Source: Oscillospiraceae bacterium
Lineage (GTDB): Bacteria > Bacillota > Clostridia > Oscillospirales > Oscillospiraceae
Length of the DNA stretch: 51,285 bases
Direction: 5' to 3'
NCBI GenBank assembly: GCA_016292255.1
Contig: JAEEZZ010000028.1
Span: forward strand, 1-51,285
Of the stretch, positions 16,052 through 25,310 are shown in pieces. The notes beneath the pieces were generated by a model. The model saw nothing but the letters and a program-made list of their open reading frames with translations, made no database searches and was not told the origin of the DNA. A program made the translations under genes and the position numbers. The first letter of the stretch is position 1; each line of letters begins with the position of its first letter.

Positions 16052-19000
16052 TCAGAGCTCTGTCATGGTATCGCTTGCGAAAAAATACAGGATCTTTTTC
16101 CGTACCGGAAGCCGGAAGATCCGGCTGAGCGCGGCGGCGTATGCCTCCAGCTGCGGGCGGTACTTCTCCCCTGCTTCCGTTTCGGCGCCGGGATGGATCC
16201 GGTCGGTCTTGAAATCCACGACCGTGATGCCGCCGTCGGAAAACAGGCAGCAGTCAGTGACGCCCTGCAGCAGGATCTGTTCTCCTTCGCAATCCGGATA
16301 CCAGGTCTGCGCCGGCGACAATACGGAAAACTTGAATTCCCGCAGGACTCGATCCGCGCCCCGGATCATATCGCCCAGGGGGCCGCGGAAGACCCGAAGC
16401 AGTTTTTCCGGATCCACCGCCTCCGCCTGCGCCGCAGTCAGAAAGTCCTCCTCCACCATTCTGCGTAATTGGGCCTGGATCGCTTCAACGGAATCCACGG
16501 AGGAAAAGTCCAGATACTGCATCGCCTGGTGTACCGCAGTCCCCTTCTGGGCCGGCGTCAGCGCCTTTTCGGACTGCATCAGATACGGTCGCCGCAGCTG
16601 CACGTTCTCCTGCCGCGGCGCGCCGTCGTCCGCCTCCCGATCCAAAGCCCGGCCCTTGAGCTGGGTGGCTGTCAGCTTGGAGGGGATGGTCTGAGCCGCC
16701 GTATGGGGATACCGGAAGGCGAGGCTTTCCCGCACCGCCTCCGGGGAAACAGCGCCGGGCAGTCTGAGCGAATGCGCTTCCTCCTTCGGCGTGGGTGCCT
16801 CCGGGGAGAGCTCCTCCCAGCAGATCCGCCAGGGATGCTCCGAAACAGAACAGGTCTCCGGCTTCTCTGCCGCCGCATGGATGGCTCCGGCCTCCGTGCG
16901 AAGCAGGGCCGTCATCAGCACCCAATCTCCGGGGCAGGAGGCGTCAGCCGCCAGCTGCTTCGCAGTCTCGGGGGTAAGCTGGATGGCAAGATCCTGAAGC
17001 CTTCCCCGCAGATTCTCGCCGCAGCAGCTCATGATCAGCATATCCCGCGCTCTTGTCATGGCGACATAGAGGATCCGAAGCTCCTCCGATAGATTATCCA
17101 GCTTCGTCTGCCTGGCGATGGCTGCCCGGGCAATGGAATGGTATCGGATGCGGGTGGCGCTGTCGAAGACAGAACAGCCTGCGCCGAGCTCGCTGTGAAA
17201 GAGCACCGGTTCCTTCAGATCGTCCAGGTTGAAGCGTCTGGACAGGCCGCAGAGCAGCACCACCGGGAATTCCAGGCCCTTTGATTTGTGGACGCTCATG
17301 ACAGACACAGCGTTGCCCCCGGGCTGAGTCGTTGGAATGCCGCCGCGCTCCTGCAAAGAATCCACATAGTGCAAAAACTGATGCAGGCTTTTTTGCCCGC
17401 CCTCCGAGAAGGCGGAGGCAAGCTCAAAGAAGCTCCGAAGCCGTCGGATCCGGGCATCGCCGTCCTCCATGGCGCCGTAAACAGCCTCCAGATCCACCGC
17501 CTGCTGGAGCTTTTCCAGCAGCGTGGGAAGCGGAAGATCCCGGGACAGCAGCCGCAGCCGCTCAATGGTTGCAAGGGCCTCGCTGAGGGCGGGCTCTGCG
17601 GAGGCGGAATCAGCCAGCGCGTCCCAGAGGTCTGAATCGGAACGGATCCTGGTATGCGCCAGTACAGCGGCAGGGATCCCAAGGATGGGGCTCAGCAGGG
17701 CTCCCGTCAGCGGAATATCCTGGTGGGCGTTGTCCAGCACCCGCAGCAGGCACAGAAGCGCCTGGATCTCCGAGGCGTTCAGCAGATCCTCCCCCGTATC
17801 GCTGCTGGCCGGGATGCCCAGGCGATGCAGGGCATCCAGATAGGTTTCCGCCACGTTCTTGGGTGAGCGCAGCAGGATCACGATATCTCTGGGCTCCACG
17901 GGGCGGGTCGATTCCCCGTCCCGAACCAGTGTCCCGTCCTCCAACAGGGCCCGGATCCGTCTTGCGGCGAAGCTTGCTTCGGCCCGGTTTTTCTCGGGTG
18001 TCTCCGCGTCTTCCGCCTCCTGGGCGGTGGACAGGCAGTGCAGCTCCACCTGGGTCTGGGGAAGCGGAGGCATGGGCCGACCGGGCCGCAGTGCCTCTGA
18101 AGGGCCGTACTCCAACCCGCCCAGCTGGGGCGACATACAAAGCCCGAACACTGCGTTGACAGCCTCCAGCACAGCCTCGCCGGAGCGGAAATTGTGTGAC
18201 AGCAGGATCCGCTGACGCCCGGCAGGATCCGCAGACGCCGCATCGGGATATGCCTCATATTTTTTCAGAAACACAGCGGGATCCGCCAGGCGGAAGCGGT
18301 AGATAGACTGCTTCACGTCGCCCACCATAAAGCGGTTTTTCCCCTCGGTGGACAGGGCGCGGAAGATGGCGTCCTGCACCTGATTGGTGTCCTGGTATTC
18401 GTCCACCATGATCTCCCGGAATCGGTCGCCGATCCGGCGGGCGGCCTGGGTCGGCGTGACTCCGTCCGGCTCCAGCAGAAGCTTCAGAGCATAGTGCTCC
18501 AAATCAGAGAAATCCAGGGCGTGGATGCGATGCTTCTCCGCCGCAAAACGGCGGGAGAACTCCCGGGTCAGCTGAAACAGCGCGTTCAGCGTCACGGCGC
18601 TCTCCGCCAGATCCGAAAGCATCTCCGCGGAAGGGCCCCGCAGCTCCTCGCCCCACTTGCGGATCCTGGTCTTTGCCTGCTCCCGGATCGCCTTGGCGCA
18701 GCTTTGCAGAGCGGGATCGTCACAGCTCTTGATCGGCGGTAGCCTGCCGAAATCCGCCGCGGCTGGGAAAGCAGCAAGAGCCTCGTCCCAGCGCTCACAG
18801 CGGGCAAGGGCCCGCAGGCCTTCTGCGTTGGCTGCAAACACCGGGCAATACTTTGCCAGGGCCTCATTCATCCCCAGCTCTGCGGAGATCTGCTCCAGCG
18901 CGTCGGCTTGATCCTGGGCGCAGCCCCGCAGGTGATCCAAAATATAGCGGCCCCAGAGGGTCTGCTCCGCGCCGTCGAGCTTCGACGTATCCAGGCTTGG

Positions 19001-19594
19001 TTCACATTTGCTCAGCCAGGCGTCGGGATCCGGATAGAGCTGGGTCGTGGTATAGACCCCGAGGATCAGAGAAAGGATCCGGCGGTCGTCTCTGCCGGCC
19101 CCCAGGCCGTCCACCAGCTGGCGCAGCGCCGCGTCGGAAGCGATGTCCTCGTAGCGCTCCTCCAGCAGATCCTCGAGGATCTGGATCTGCAGCAGCTCCG
19201 CCTCCGTCTGCTCCAGCATTCGGAAGTCCGCAGGCACATCCAGCTCATAGGAGAACTCCCGGATCATTTCGGAGCAGAAGGCGTGGACGGTGGAGATCTG
19301 GGTCAGATAGACCCGGCTCTGCTGCTTTTGCAAATGGCGATTCTCCGGATCCTCCGCCAGACGGGCCGCCAGCTCCCGGGCAATCCGCGCCCGCAGCTCT
19401 GCCGCCGCCTTTTTGGTAAAGGTGATGATCAGAAAATCGTTGATGGAGCATTCCCGATCGCTGCGGAGGATCTGGTTCATCAGCCGTTCCACGATGACCT
19501 TTGTCTTGCCGGAGCCGGCAGCAGCCGCTACCAAAATCGGCCCGCCGGGATTCTGAACCGCAGCCCGTTGGGCAGCTGTCAACACATCAGCCAT
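16052..19594 (-). CDS. addA: ATP-dependent helicase/nuclease subunit A (AddA)
   Basis: UvrD-type 3'-5' helicase with a C-terminal RecB-like nuclease; with AddB it resects double-strand breaks for recombination. In 1180 residues: Q-motif and Walker A (AAAAGSGKT) near residue 27, Walker B-like motif VDEYQDTNQVQ, helicase motifs QSIYRFR and YVAMTRAR, and near residues 1115-1140 the nuclease core GVTDCC...VVDFKTDR with the Asp and Lys of the GxxD-DxK site. Length is normal. It starts 8 nt inside addB with AGGAGG upstream, so the pair is translationally coupled. It ends at a strong shared terminator. Confidence 0.95.
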   Translation of the reverse strand: MADVLTAAQRAAVQNPGGPILVAAAAGSGKTKVIVERLMNQILRSDRECSINDFLIITFTKKAAAELRARIARELAARLAEDPENRHLQKQQSRVYLTQISTVHAFCSEMIREFSYELDVPADFRMLEQTEAELLQIQILEDLLEERYEDIASDAALRQLVDGLGAGRDDRRILSLILGVYTTTQLYPDPDAWLSKCEPSLDTSKLDGAEQTLWGRYILDHLRGCAQDQADALEQISAELGMNEALAKYCPVFAANAEGLRALARCERWDEALAAFPAAADFGRLPPIKSCDDPALQSCAKAIREQAKTRIRKWGEELRGPSAEMLSDLAESAVTLNALFQLTREFSRRFAAEKHRIHALDFSDLEHYALKLLLEPDGVTPTQAARRIGDRFREIMVDEYQDTNQVQDAIFRALSTEGKNRFMVGDVKQSIYRFRLADPAVFLKKYEAYPDAASADPAGRQRILLSHNFRSGEAVLEAVNAVFGLCMSPQLGGLEYGPSEALRPGRPMPPLPQTQVELHCLSTAQEAEDAETPEKNRAEASFAARRIRALLEDGTLVRDGESTRPVEPRDIVILLRSPKNVAETYLDALHRLGIPASSDTGEDLLNASEIQALLCLLRVLDNAHQDIPLTGALLSPILGIPAAVLAHTRIRSDSDLWDALADSASAEPALSEALATIERLRLLSRDLPLPTLLEKLQQAVDLEAVYGAMEDGDARIRRLRSFFELASAFSEGGQKSLHQFLHYVDSLQERGGIPTTQPGGNAVSVMSVHKSKGLEFPVVLLCGLSRRFNLDDLKEPVLFHSELGAGCSVFDSATRIRYHSIARAAIARQTKLDNLSEELRILYVAMTRARDMLIMSCCGENLRGRLQDLAIQLTPETAKQLAADASCPGDWVLMTALLRTEAGAIHAAAEKPETCSVSEHPWRICWEELSPEAPTPKEEAHSLRLPGAVSPEAVRESLAFRYPHTAAQTIPSKLTATQLKGRALDREADDGAPRQENVQLRRPYLMQSEKALTPAQKGTAVHQAMQYLDFSSVDSVEAIQAQLRRMVEEDFLTAAQAEAVDPEKLLRVFRGPLGDMIRGADRVLREFKFSVLSPAQTWYPDCEGEQILLQGVTDCCLFSDGGITVVDFKTDRIHPGAETEAGEKYRPQLEAYAAALSRIFRLPVRKKILYFFASDTMTEL

Positions 19595-22500
19595 GGTCTT
19601 CCGCCTCCTGTTCCAATTCCTTCCAGAATTCGCCGCGGCTCACGGAGCGCAGCCTACGCAGAGGGACAGCTCCGCTCTTTACGCGGCAGACGGCGTCATA
19701 GGGGCACCAGCGGCAGGCGTTGTGATCCTCTCCCCGCCAGAAGGGATCGGGGGCAATCTCACCGGCCCAGACCGAATCGGCCAGCTTGCCCAGGGTGCGG
19801 CGCACGTGCTGCTCCACCAGAGACAGCTGCGCGGCGCTTGCAAGATCCCCGGAGCGCTCGCCGGTCTTTTTGGAGATCTGATAGGGCAGATAGATCGGCG
19901 CGGAACCGGGCTCCATGGCCTGCAGGATCTCTTCATCGTCCAGCAGCAGACCCTTTCGCCGCAGCTTTTTGCGGTGCAGCTGCTCCGATTCCTCCGGGGT
20001 CAGACGCTTGTCGGCTGGCTCCATATCGTAGCGTGCCGGGAAATAGAGCACCCCCGCGGGATACAGCTCCCGCCGGTAGTAACGGGCCGCCTCCTGGGTC
20101 AGGGCAAAGAGATAGATCAGCATCTGCATCCCCATGCCGGAGAGAATGTCTGTGTAATCAAAGTCCTTTCGGCCTGTTTTGTAGTCCACCACCCGCAAAT
20201 AGGTCTTGCCGGAGGCTGTGGTATAGAGATCCACGCGATCCACCACGCCGATCAGCGCGCCCACAGCCAATTTGCCGGTAATGGGGATGGCGGTTTGATC
20301 GCGAAAGGCCAGTTCAAAATAGCTGGGGATAAATTGTGAGCTTGCCAGCTCCCGGGCCATATCCCGGACGACGTGCTCGATCTCCAGGAAGCTGCGTTCC
20401 AGCAGATAGGAACCCCGGATGCTGTAATCCGCCAGGCCGCCGAGATATTCCTGGACAAAGTGTTCGTACCACTGCCGCGCAAGGGCAAGTACGCGGTCCT
20501 CGGGCACGGCTGCAAAGCCGCCCTCCCCTTCCACGTCCTCCGCGGTGTGCTGCAGCACGTAGTGCACAAGGGTGCCGTAGATGGCGGGATCCACCTTTGC
20601 TTCCTTCCGTTCCCGCAGGCGAAGGCCGTATTGCAGGAAATAGCCGAATTTGCAGGCGGCAAGCCGATCCACCTTGGAGGCGGAAAAGCTCAGGCTGTCG
20701 CCGTAGAGATTTCTGACTGCGGCAGGATCCAGGGAGCCGGGGGTGTAGGCGGACCGGCTGCGGAGCGTATCGGCATAAGGCCTCAGCTGGGGGAGCTCCG
20801 CAAGCAGCTTCTCCCCTGCCTCGCTCCGGACTGCAAGGGCCGCCGCGTCCTTTTCGGTTTGAGGCAGCGGCAGAACCCGGGGATCCGCCCGATGGGGGAA
20901 GATGGCGTTCATCCGGGTAAACAGATAGCTGGGCGCTTCCCGGTCACAGCACAGGGTAATGCTCTCCGTCGGGGCAGTAAACACATTGTAGGCGGTGAGA
21001 AGATTCCTGTCGAGCCGATCCTCTGCGTCCGGGGCTGTGGAAAGGCCCGCTGTCTTCATCCTTCTGCGCTCGTCGTCGCTGAGCAGACTGCCCCCGGTCT
21101 CCCAGGCGGGCAGAAGCCCGTCAGACGCGCCGAGCACGATCAAATGCTTGAATCTGGTGTTTCGCATGGCGGTGAGATCTCCCACCCGGAGGCAGTCCGC
21201 AGTAGCCGGGATGGTGGCAACGCTGTTCTGGGTGAGGGCGGCCTTAAAGAAGCGGTAGAAATCCTCCGGGCTTCTGCTTCCGGCACCCAGGACGCCGAAA
21301 ATCTGCTCCATGGTGGAAAGAAGGATCTCGTAGAGCTGGGCCAGCTCTCTGGCGCGCTGCATATCCCCTGCGGTGCTCAGGGCGTTCACCGTCTGCGAGA
21401 TGGTCTTCTCCAGGCTGATTTCCTCCAGAAAGCGCTCCAGGGCCCGGATCTGCTCGGCTGTATTGGCGGAGTCCCGCAGGGCGCTTCGCAGGCGGAGCAG
21501 GGGGACGATGGCCTTCTCCCGAGCTCCATTCCAGGGGATTAGCAGCGTATGAAGGGCCTCAGGATCCAGCGGCTCCAAAACCGGGCCGGAGGGGTTTTTG
21601 TCAAAGGGCTTTTCCCAGCGGCTGCCCCGGAGCTTCCAGATGATGGCATAGTTTTCCAAACGGTCAGACTCCGTGAGCGTCAGCGGCGCGAAGCCGGAGT
21701 GCAGATACTCGCAGACCGTCTCCGTTTCCATCCCGCAGGCAGCAGCCTCCAACGCGTAGACTACAGCACGGACGACTCCGTGGCGAAGGATGGAACGCTC
21801 GCCCGAGAAAAACACAGGCATCCCGTAGCGATCCAGAAGGCCCTCCAGGCTTGCCTCAAAGACGGACGCGTCGGTATAGGCCACGCCGATTTCCCGCCAG
21901 CGGGCGCCGCCGCGGATCAAGCTCTGGATCCGGCCCACGGCCAGCATACATTCCTCCGCGGCGTCCGCGGCCGGAAGCAGGAGCACCCGGTCTGTCTGTT
22001 CCTCCCAGCGGCCGGGACGGGGCGCAAAGAGGGAGCCGGCGATCAAGCCGAGGGGGCCAGAAACCGGGGGAAGCGGATATGTCGTTTCACGTTCCCGGAC
22101 GTCGGCGCGGCGGGCCATTTCCCGCAGGGAGGCGGCTGTGGCTCTGGGAACGGAGAATACGTTCTGTCCCTTTTGCAGGTTATCGCAGCAGAGCCAAACG
22201 GTGAGCTCTGCGCCGCCGCGGCACAGAGCCTCCAGCACGGAGAGCTCCTGGCTGGTAAAATCCGTAAAGCCGGCGACGACCACGTGGAGATTTTTGGCGT
22301 AGTCGCTGTCATAGAGCGCGTCACGCAGACGATCCAGGCGCGTAGACGGATCCAGCGCAGATCTGGCGCAGACGGAATCATAGAGCTCCAGCACCAGGCA
22401 GAGCTCCGCCAGCTTGTCGGAGAGGGCCTCCGGCAGGGCCTCCTTCGCCTTCTGGACGGACTGTGTGTCCAGGCCGTAGGCATGGAATTCATCTACGATC

Positions 22501-22859
22501 TGCAACAGCTGCTGCAAAAACTCCGGCCTGGAGATATAGATGCCGTAGAGGCGGAGCTTGGGCCGCAGCAGCTCCAGCGCCCCCGCCATGGCGATCAGTC
22601 TGCCGCTTTTTTCCAGCGTCGGCTTGGCGATCCCGCCTGTCAGAGTAAACACCCGGGTGGCAAGACGGCTGAAGCTCAACACCTCGGCCCGTCGGGAAAC
22701 AGTATCCCCGCCTGCCGCGCAGAGAGCCCATTCCGTATCGAAGGAGTTTTGCTCCGGCACGATCAGAATGCCCCGGACGTCCTCGCCGAGGGCGCAGACC
22801 GAGGCAACGGCTCTGTGCATATTGGCCCGCTGGTCGGGGCTGTATGTAACTGTCAGCAT
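19587..22859 (-). CDS. addB: ATP-dependent nuclease subunit B (AddB)
   Basis: Partner of AddA with an inactive helicase fold and a RecB-like nuclease. About 1090 residues. The iron-sulphur staple is complete: one cysteine in AACKFGYFLQ (near 745) and three in the C-terminal CRWCPYDAVC. The nuclease motif is VVDYKTGR near 890, preceded by IGVVDRVD. Odd: the N-terminus, where Bacillus AddB has a Walker A P-loop, reads TVTYSPDQRANMHRA and lacks GxxxxGKT, so it should not bind ATP there. A GTG at 22866-22868 and an ATG at 22857-22859 are both possible starts; the ATG fits typical AddB N-termini. First gene of the addBA operon. Confidence 0.93.
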   Translation of the reverse strand: MLTVTYSPDQRANMHRAVASVCALGEDVRGILIVPEQNSFDTEWALCAAGGDTVSRRAEVLSFSRLATRVFTLTGGIAKPTLEKSGRLIAMAGALELLRPKLRLYGIYISRPEFLQQLLQIVDEFHAYGLDTQSVQKAKEALPEALSDKLAELCLVLELYDSVCARSALDPSTRLDRLRDALYDSDYAKNLHVVVAGFTDFTSQELSVLEALCRGGAELTVWLCCDNLQKGQNVFSVPRATAASLREMARRADVRERETTYPLPPVSGPLGLIAGSLFAPRPGRWEEQTDRVLLLPAADAAEECMLAVGRIQSLIRGGARWREIGVAYTDASVFEASLEGLLDRYGMPVFFSGERSILRHGVVRAVVYALEAAACGMETETVCEYLHSGFAPLTLTESDRLENYAIIWKLRGSRWEKPFDKNPSGPVLEPLDPEALHTLLIPWNGAREKAIVPLLRLRSALRDSANTAEQIRALERFLEEISLEKTISQTVNALSTAGDMQRARELAQLYEILLSTMEQIFGVLGAGSRSPEDFYRFFKAALTQNSVATIPATADCLRVGDLTAMRNTRFKHLIVLGASDGLLPAWETGGSLLSDDERRRMKTAGLSTAPDAEDRLDRNLLTAYNVFTAPTESITLCCDREAPSYLFTRMNAIFPHRADPRVLPLPQTEKDAAALAVRSEAGEKLLAELPQLRPYADTLRSRSAYTPGSLDPAAVRNLYGDSLSFSASKVDRLAACKFGYFLQYGLRLRERKEAKVDPAIYGTLVHYVLQHTAEDVEGEGGFAAVPEDRVLALARQWYEHFVQEYLGGLADYSIRGSYLLERSFLEIEHVVRDMARELASSQFIPSYFELAFRDQTAIPITGKLAVGALIGVVDRVDLYTTASGKTYLRVVDYKTGRKDFDYTDILSGMGMQMLIYLFALTQEAARYYRRELYPAGVLYFPARYDMEPADKRLTPEESEQLHRKKLRRKGLLLDDEEILQAMEPGSAPIYLPYQISKKTGERSGDLASAAQLSLVEQHVRRTLGKLADSVWAGEIAPDPFWRGEDHNACRWCPYDAVCRVKSGAVPLRRLRSVSRGEFWKELEQEAEDHG

Positions 22860-22894
22860 AGGATTCACTCATTTCTCTAAAGCTGATATTGCTG

Positions 22895-22923
22895 AACATA
22901 TCTTAACACACATTCTGTCCCAA
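22895..22923 (-). promoter_or_regulatory. Putative promoter of addBA
   Basis: Reverse strand TTGGGA (22918-22923), 17-bp spacer, TATGTT (22895-22900), about 36 nt from the addB start. Both boxes deviate moderately from consensus. Confidence 0.45.
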
Positions 22924-22931
22924 GAACAGCC

Positions 22932-22980
22932 TTTTTTGCAGTTTTTGCAAAAAACGACCCGTATTTTTTGCAGTTTTTGC
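22932..22980. repeat. 17-bp direct repeats with an internal palindrome in the addB/lipoprotein divergent region
   Basis: TTTTTTGCAGTTTTTGC occurs at 22932-22948 and again, identically, at 22964-22980; starts are 32 bp apart, close to three helical turns. The first copy runs into the perfect 12-bp palindrome TTTTTGCAAAAA (22942-22953). It lies just upstream of the addB -35 box and 95 bp before the lipoprotein gene. An operator is possible; no regulator is known. Confidence 0.7.
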
Positions 22981-23075
22981 GGTGGCGTTTTACAGACAGA
23001 CATCGTATGATAGATGCGGATAAGGAAAAACTGCCGCAAAACAGAAGCCGCAAACCAAGCTCGGGAGGACTATTT

Positions 23076-24017
23076 ATGAAAAAGCTGATTGCCGCGCTGC
23101 TCGTCTGCCTGCTGCTCGCGGGCTGTAGTGCAGGCCAAAATTCAAATGATGGACAAGCCTCAGCGATCCGAAAAACAGACAAATCGACAGAGGCAGGACG
23201 TGTTTCCTACCAGGTGATCGATAAGTATTACGGGGCCGAGGCAAATTATAACTTGTATAGCGACCAAACGCGCCTCAGTACCTATGGGCTTTCCTATCCA
23301 ACCTGGGAGGAGAACTGCGAGGACGGGGTGCAGCGTATCTGTACTGCCTTGACTACCGGTTCTCGTTCTGAGGGTTATACGTACAATAAGATCGTAGTCT
23401 GGACAAAAGAGGCTGACGGCGGCTGGTCTTACGCGTCGAAAGGGATCGAGCTCATTGATCCGGTGGAGGATCTCGACACGTTAACAGGACTGTCGCCGGA
23501 GGAGGCAAGCGCTCTGTTGGGGCCCTGCGAAGACAGCCTTTCCGACTTTGGGATTGTGTTTTGGTTTACCAAGGATGGGAAAATGATATGCCTCAAATCC
23601 GGAAAGGCCGGAATCGTTTATGATTTCTTGATTTACTCACAATCCGTGGACGATCCGAACACGGTTATGATCGACGACGACAATATTCAGAATAAAGAAC
23701 GCCTTGACGCCTTTATCCAAACAACTGCTCAGGGAAATACTGATTCGATCAAACTAACTATGAACGGACAATTCGTTGCTCTGTCCTACAATGGGACGGT
23801 CTATACTGTTACAGATCAGAACGGAAAAAGTGCAAGTTATTCCCATTTGATCGTCGACGACGTAAATAGGCTTGATCATTATAACACCGTCTACACAGAT
23901 GTTTATTATATTCTTTCTGACGACCCGGAAATGAGCTACGATCATTACCTGCTCACCGACAGATCGGCCCCGGACTTCCCCCGGACCTTATTCTTGTTTA
24001 CAATCAAGAACCATTAG
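23076..24017 (+). CDS. Lipoprotein of unknown function
   Basis: A 313-residue exported lipoprotein: signal peptide with lysines, a hydrophobic run and lipobox LLAGC, so Cys19 would be lipidated and the protein anchored outside the membrane. The rest is polar, mostly beta-rich by appearance, and not recognised. GGGAGG 9 nt before ATG 23076 fixes the start, although the frame opens earlier at 22968. Base composition is more AT-rich than the neighbouring addB and flavoprotein genes, and codon use looks different, hinting at acquisition. It stands alone, divergent from addBA. Confidence 0.75.
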   Translation: MKKLIAALLVCLLLAGCSAGQNSNDGQASAIRKTDKSTEAGRVSYQVIDKYYGAEANYNLYSDQTRLSTYGLSYPTWEENCEDGVQRICTALTTGSRSEGYTYNKIVVWTKEADGGWSYASKGIELIDPVEDLDTLTGLSPEEASALLGPCEDSLSDFGIVFWFTKDGKMICLKSGKAGIVYDFLIYSQSVDDPNTVMIDDDNIQNKERLDAFIQTTAQGNTDSIKLTMNGQFVALSYNGTVYTVTDQNGKSASYSHLIVDDVNRLDHYNTVYTDVYYILSDDPEMSYDHYLLTDRSAPDFPRTLFLFTIKNH

Positions 24018-24031
24018 TTTAACATCTGCTC

Positions 24032-24060
24032 TTGCAAACAGCGCCTTTCTCGTTTATAAT
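24032..24060 (+). promoter_or_regulatory. Vegetative promoter of the flavoprotein pair
   Basis: TTGCAA (24032-24037), 17-bp spacer, perfect TATAAT (24055-24060), 38 nt before the ATG at 24099. Confidence 0.8.
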
Positions 24061-24098
24061 ACGGATAAAACAGAACGGAAACGGGGAAGGATCCGAAT

Positions 24099-25307
24099 AT
24101 GAAGATCGCAATCATCGGCGCGGGGGCTTCCGGCATGGCGGCCGCTGTCACGGCAGCTGCCTCCGGGACTGATCAGGTGCTCCTCTTTGAACGGCAGGCC
24201 CGGGTGGGCCGGAAGCTGGCTGCCACCGGAAACGGGCGCTGCAATCTTACCAACCGACGGACGGAGCCGGGGCACTACCACGGCAGCGGCACGGATTTCG
24301 TCCGGCCCGCCCTGGAGGCCTTCCCGCCGGAAAAGGTGCTGGAGTTCTTTCAGACCCTGGGGCTCTACACCGTCACGGAGCCGGACGGAAAGGTCTACCC
24401 CTATTCTGATCAGGCCAACTCTGTGGTGGACGTGCTGCGCTTCGCTCTGGATCGGAGAAATATCACACTTCTGACCGGGACGGAGATCGCCGGCGTCAAG
24501 CGGCTACCAAAGGGCTTCCGGCTGAAGACCGCCGACGGACAGAGCTATGAATGCGAAGTGCTGATCGTGGCCTGCGGCGGGGCCGCCGGGACGAAGCTGG
24601 GCGGAGGACTTTCCGGCTACCAGCTGCTCCGCAGTCTGGGGCACCACTGCACCAAGCTCTCCCCTTCCCTGGTACAGCTCAAGTCCGATCCCGGGGTGGT
24701 GCAGGGGCTCAAGGGCGTCCGGGCCAATGCTGGTCTGCAGCTGACGGTCAACGGAGCCTTGCTGGCTGCGTCCTGGGGCGAGGTGCAATTTACAGACTAC
24801 GGCATCTCCGGGCCGGCTGTATTTGAGATCTCTCGGGCTGCTGCTTTGGCGGAGGGCGCGGTGCTGCAACTGGATCTGCTGCCTGGATACAGCGCAGCCG
24901 ATCTGCTTTCGGCCCTCTGCATTCGCATTTCCCGTTTCCCGACTCTGGAGGCGGGAGATCTGCTGACCGGGATCCTGCACAACCGTTTGGGGAAAATGCT
25001 TGTCAAGGCCTGCGGGATCCCCCTTTCCGCGCCGATCACCGCCATCAAATGGGAACAGCTCAATGACGTGGTCCAGATCTGCCACGCATTCCGTCTGCCG
25101 ATCGTCGGCAATCTCGGCATGGAGGGCGCTCAGGTCACCGCGGGGGGCATCGTCACCCAGGAATTTGACCCGACCAGCCTGCAAAGCCGCCTGGTGCCGG
25201 GGCTTTACGCCTGCGGGGAGGTGCTGGATGTGGACGGAGACTGCGGCGGCTTCAATCTGCAGTGGGCCTGGGCATCCGGAATGCTGGCCGGACAACTGAA
25301 AGGATAA
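24099..25307 (+). CDS. FAD-dependent oxidoreductase, HI0933/BaiN (YhiN) family
   Basis: A 402-residue flavoprotein. The N-terminal dinucleotide-binding motif is GAGASGMAAA, followed by an acidic strand end (LLFER) and the family signature GRKLAATGNGRCNLTNR; the C-terminal FAD motif is GLYACGEVLDVDGDCGG with FNLQWAWASG. Family members include BaiN, proposed in bile-acid dehydroxylation, but most are uncharacterised, so no substrate is assigned. No signal or membrane segment. It has its own promoter and AAGGA before the start, and is 3 nt from the next flavoprotein gene, so the two probably form one operon. Confidence 0.88.
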   Translation: MKIAIIGAGASGMAAAVTAAASGTDQVLLFERQARVGRKLAATGNGRCNLTNRRTEPGHYHGSGTDFVRPALEAFPPEKVLEFFQTLGLYTVTEPDGKVYPYSDQANSVVDVLRFALDRRNITLLTGTEIAGVKRLPKGFRLKTADGQSYECEVLIVACGGAAGTKLGGGLSGYQLLRSLGHHCTKLSPSLVQLKSDPGVVQGLKGVRANAGLQLTVNGALLAASWGEVQFTDYGISGPAVFEISRAAALAEGAVLQLDLLPGYSAADLLSALCIRISRFPTLEAGDLLTGILHNRLGKMLVKACGIPLSAPITAIKWEQLNDVVQICHAFRLPIVGNLGMEGAQVTAGGIVTQEFDPTSLQSRLVPGLYACGEVLDVDGDCGGFNLQWAWASGMLAGQLKG

Positions 25308-25310
25308 GCT

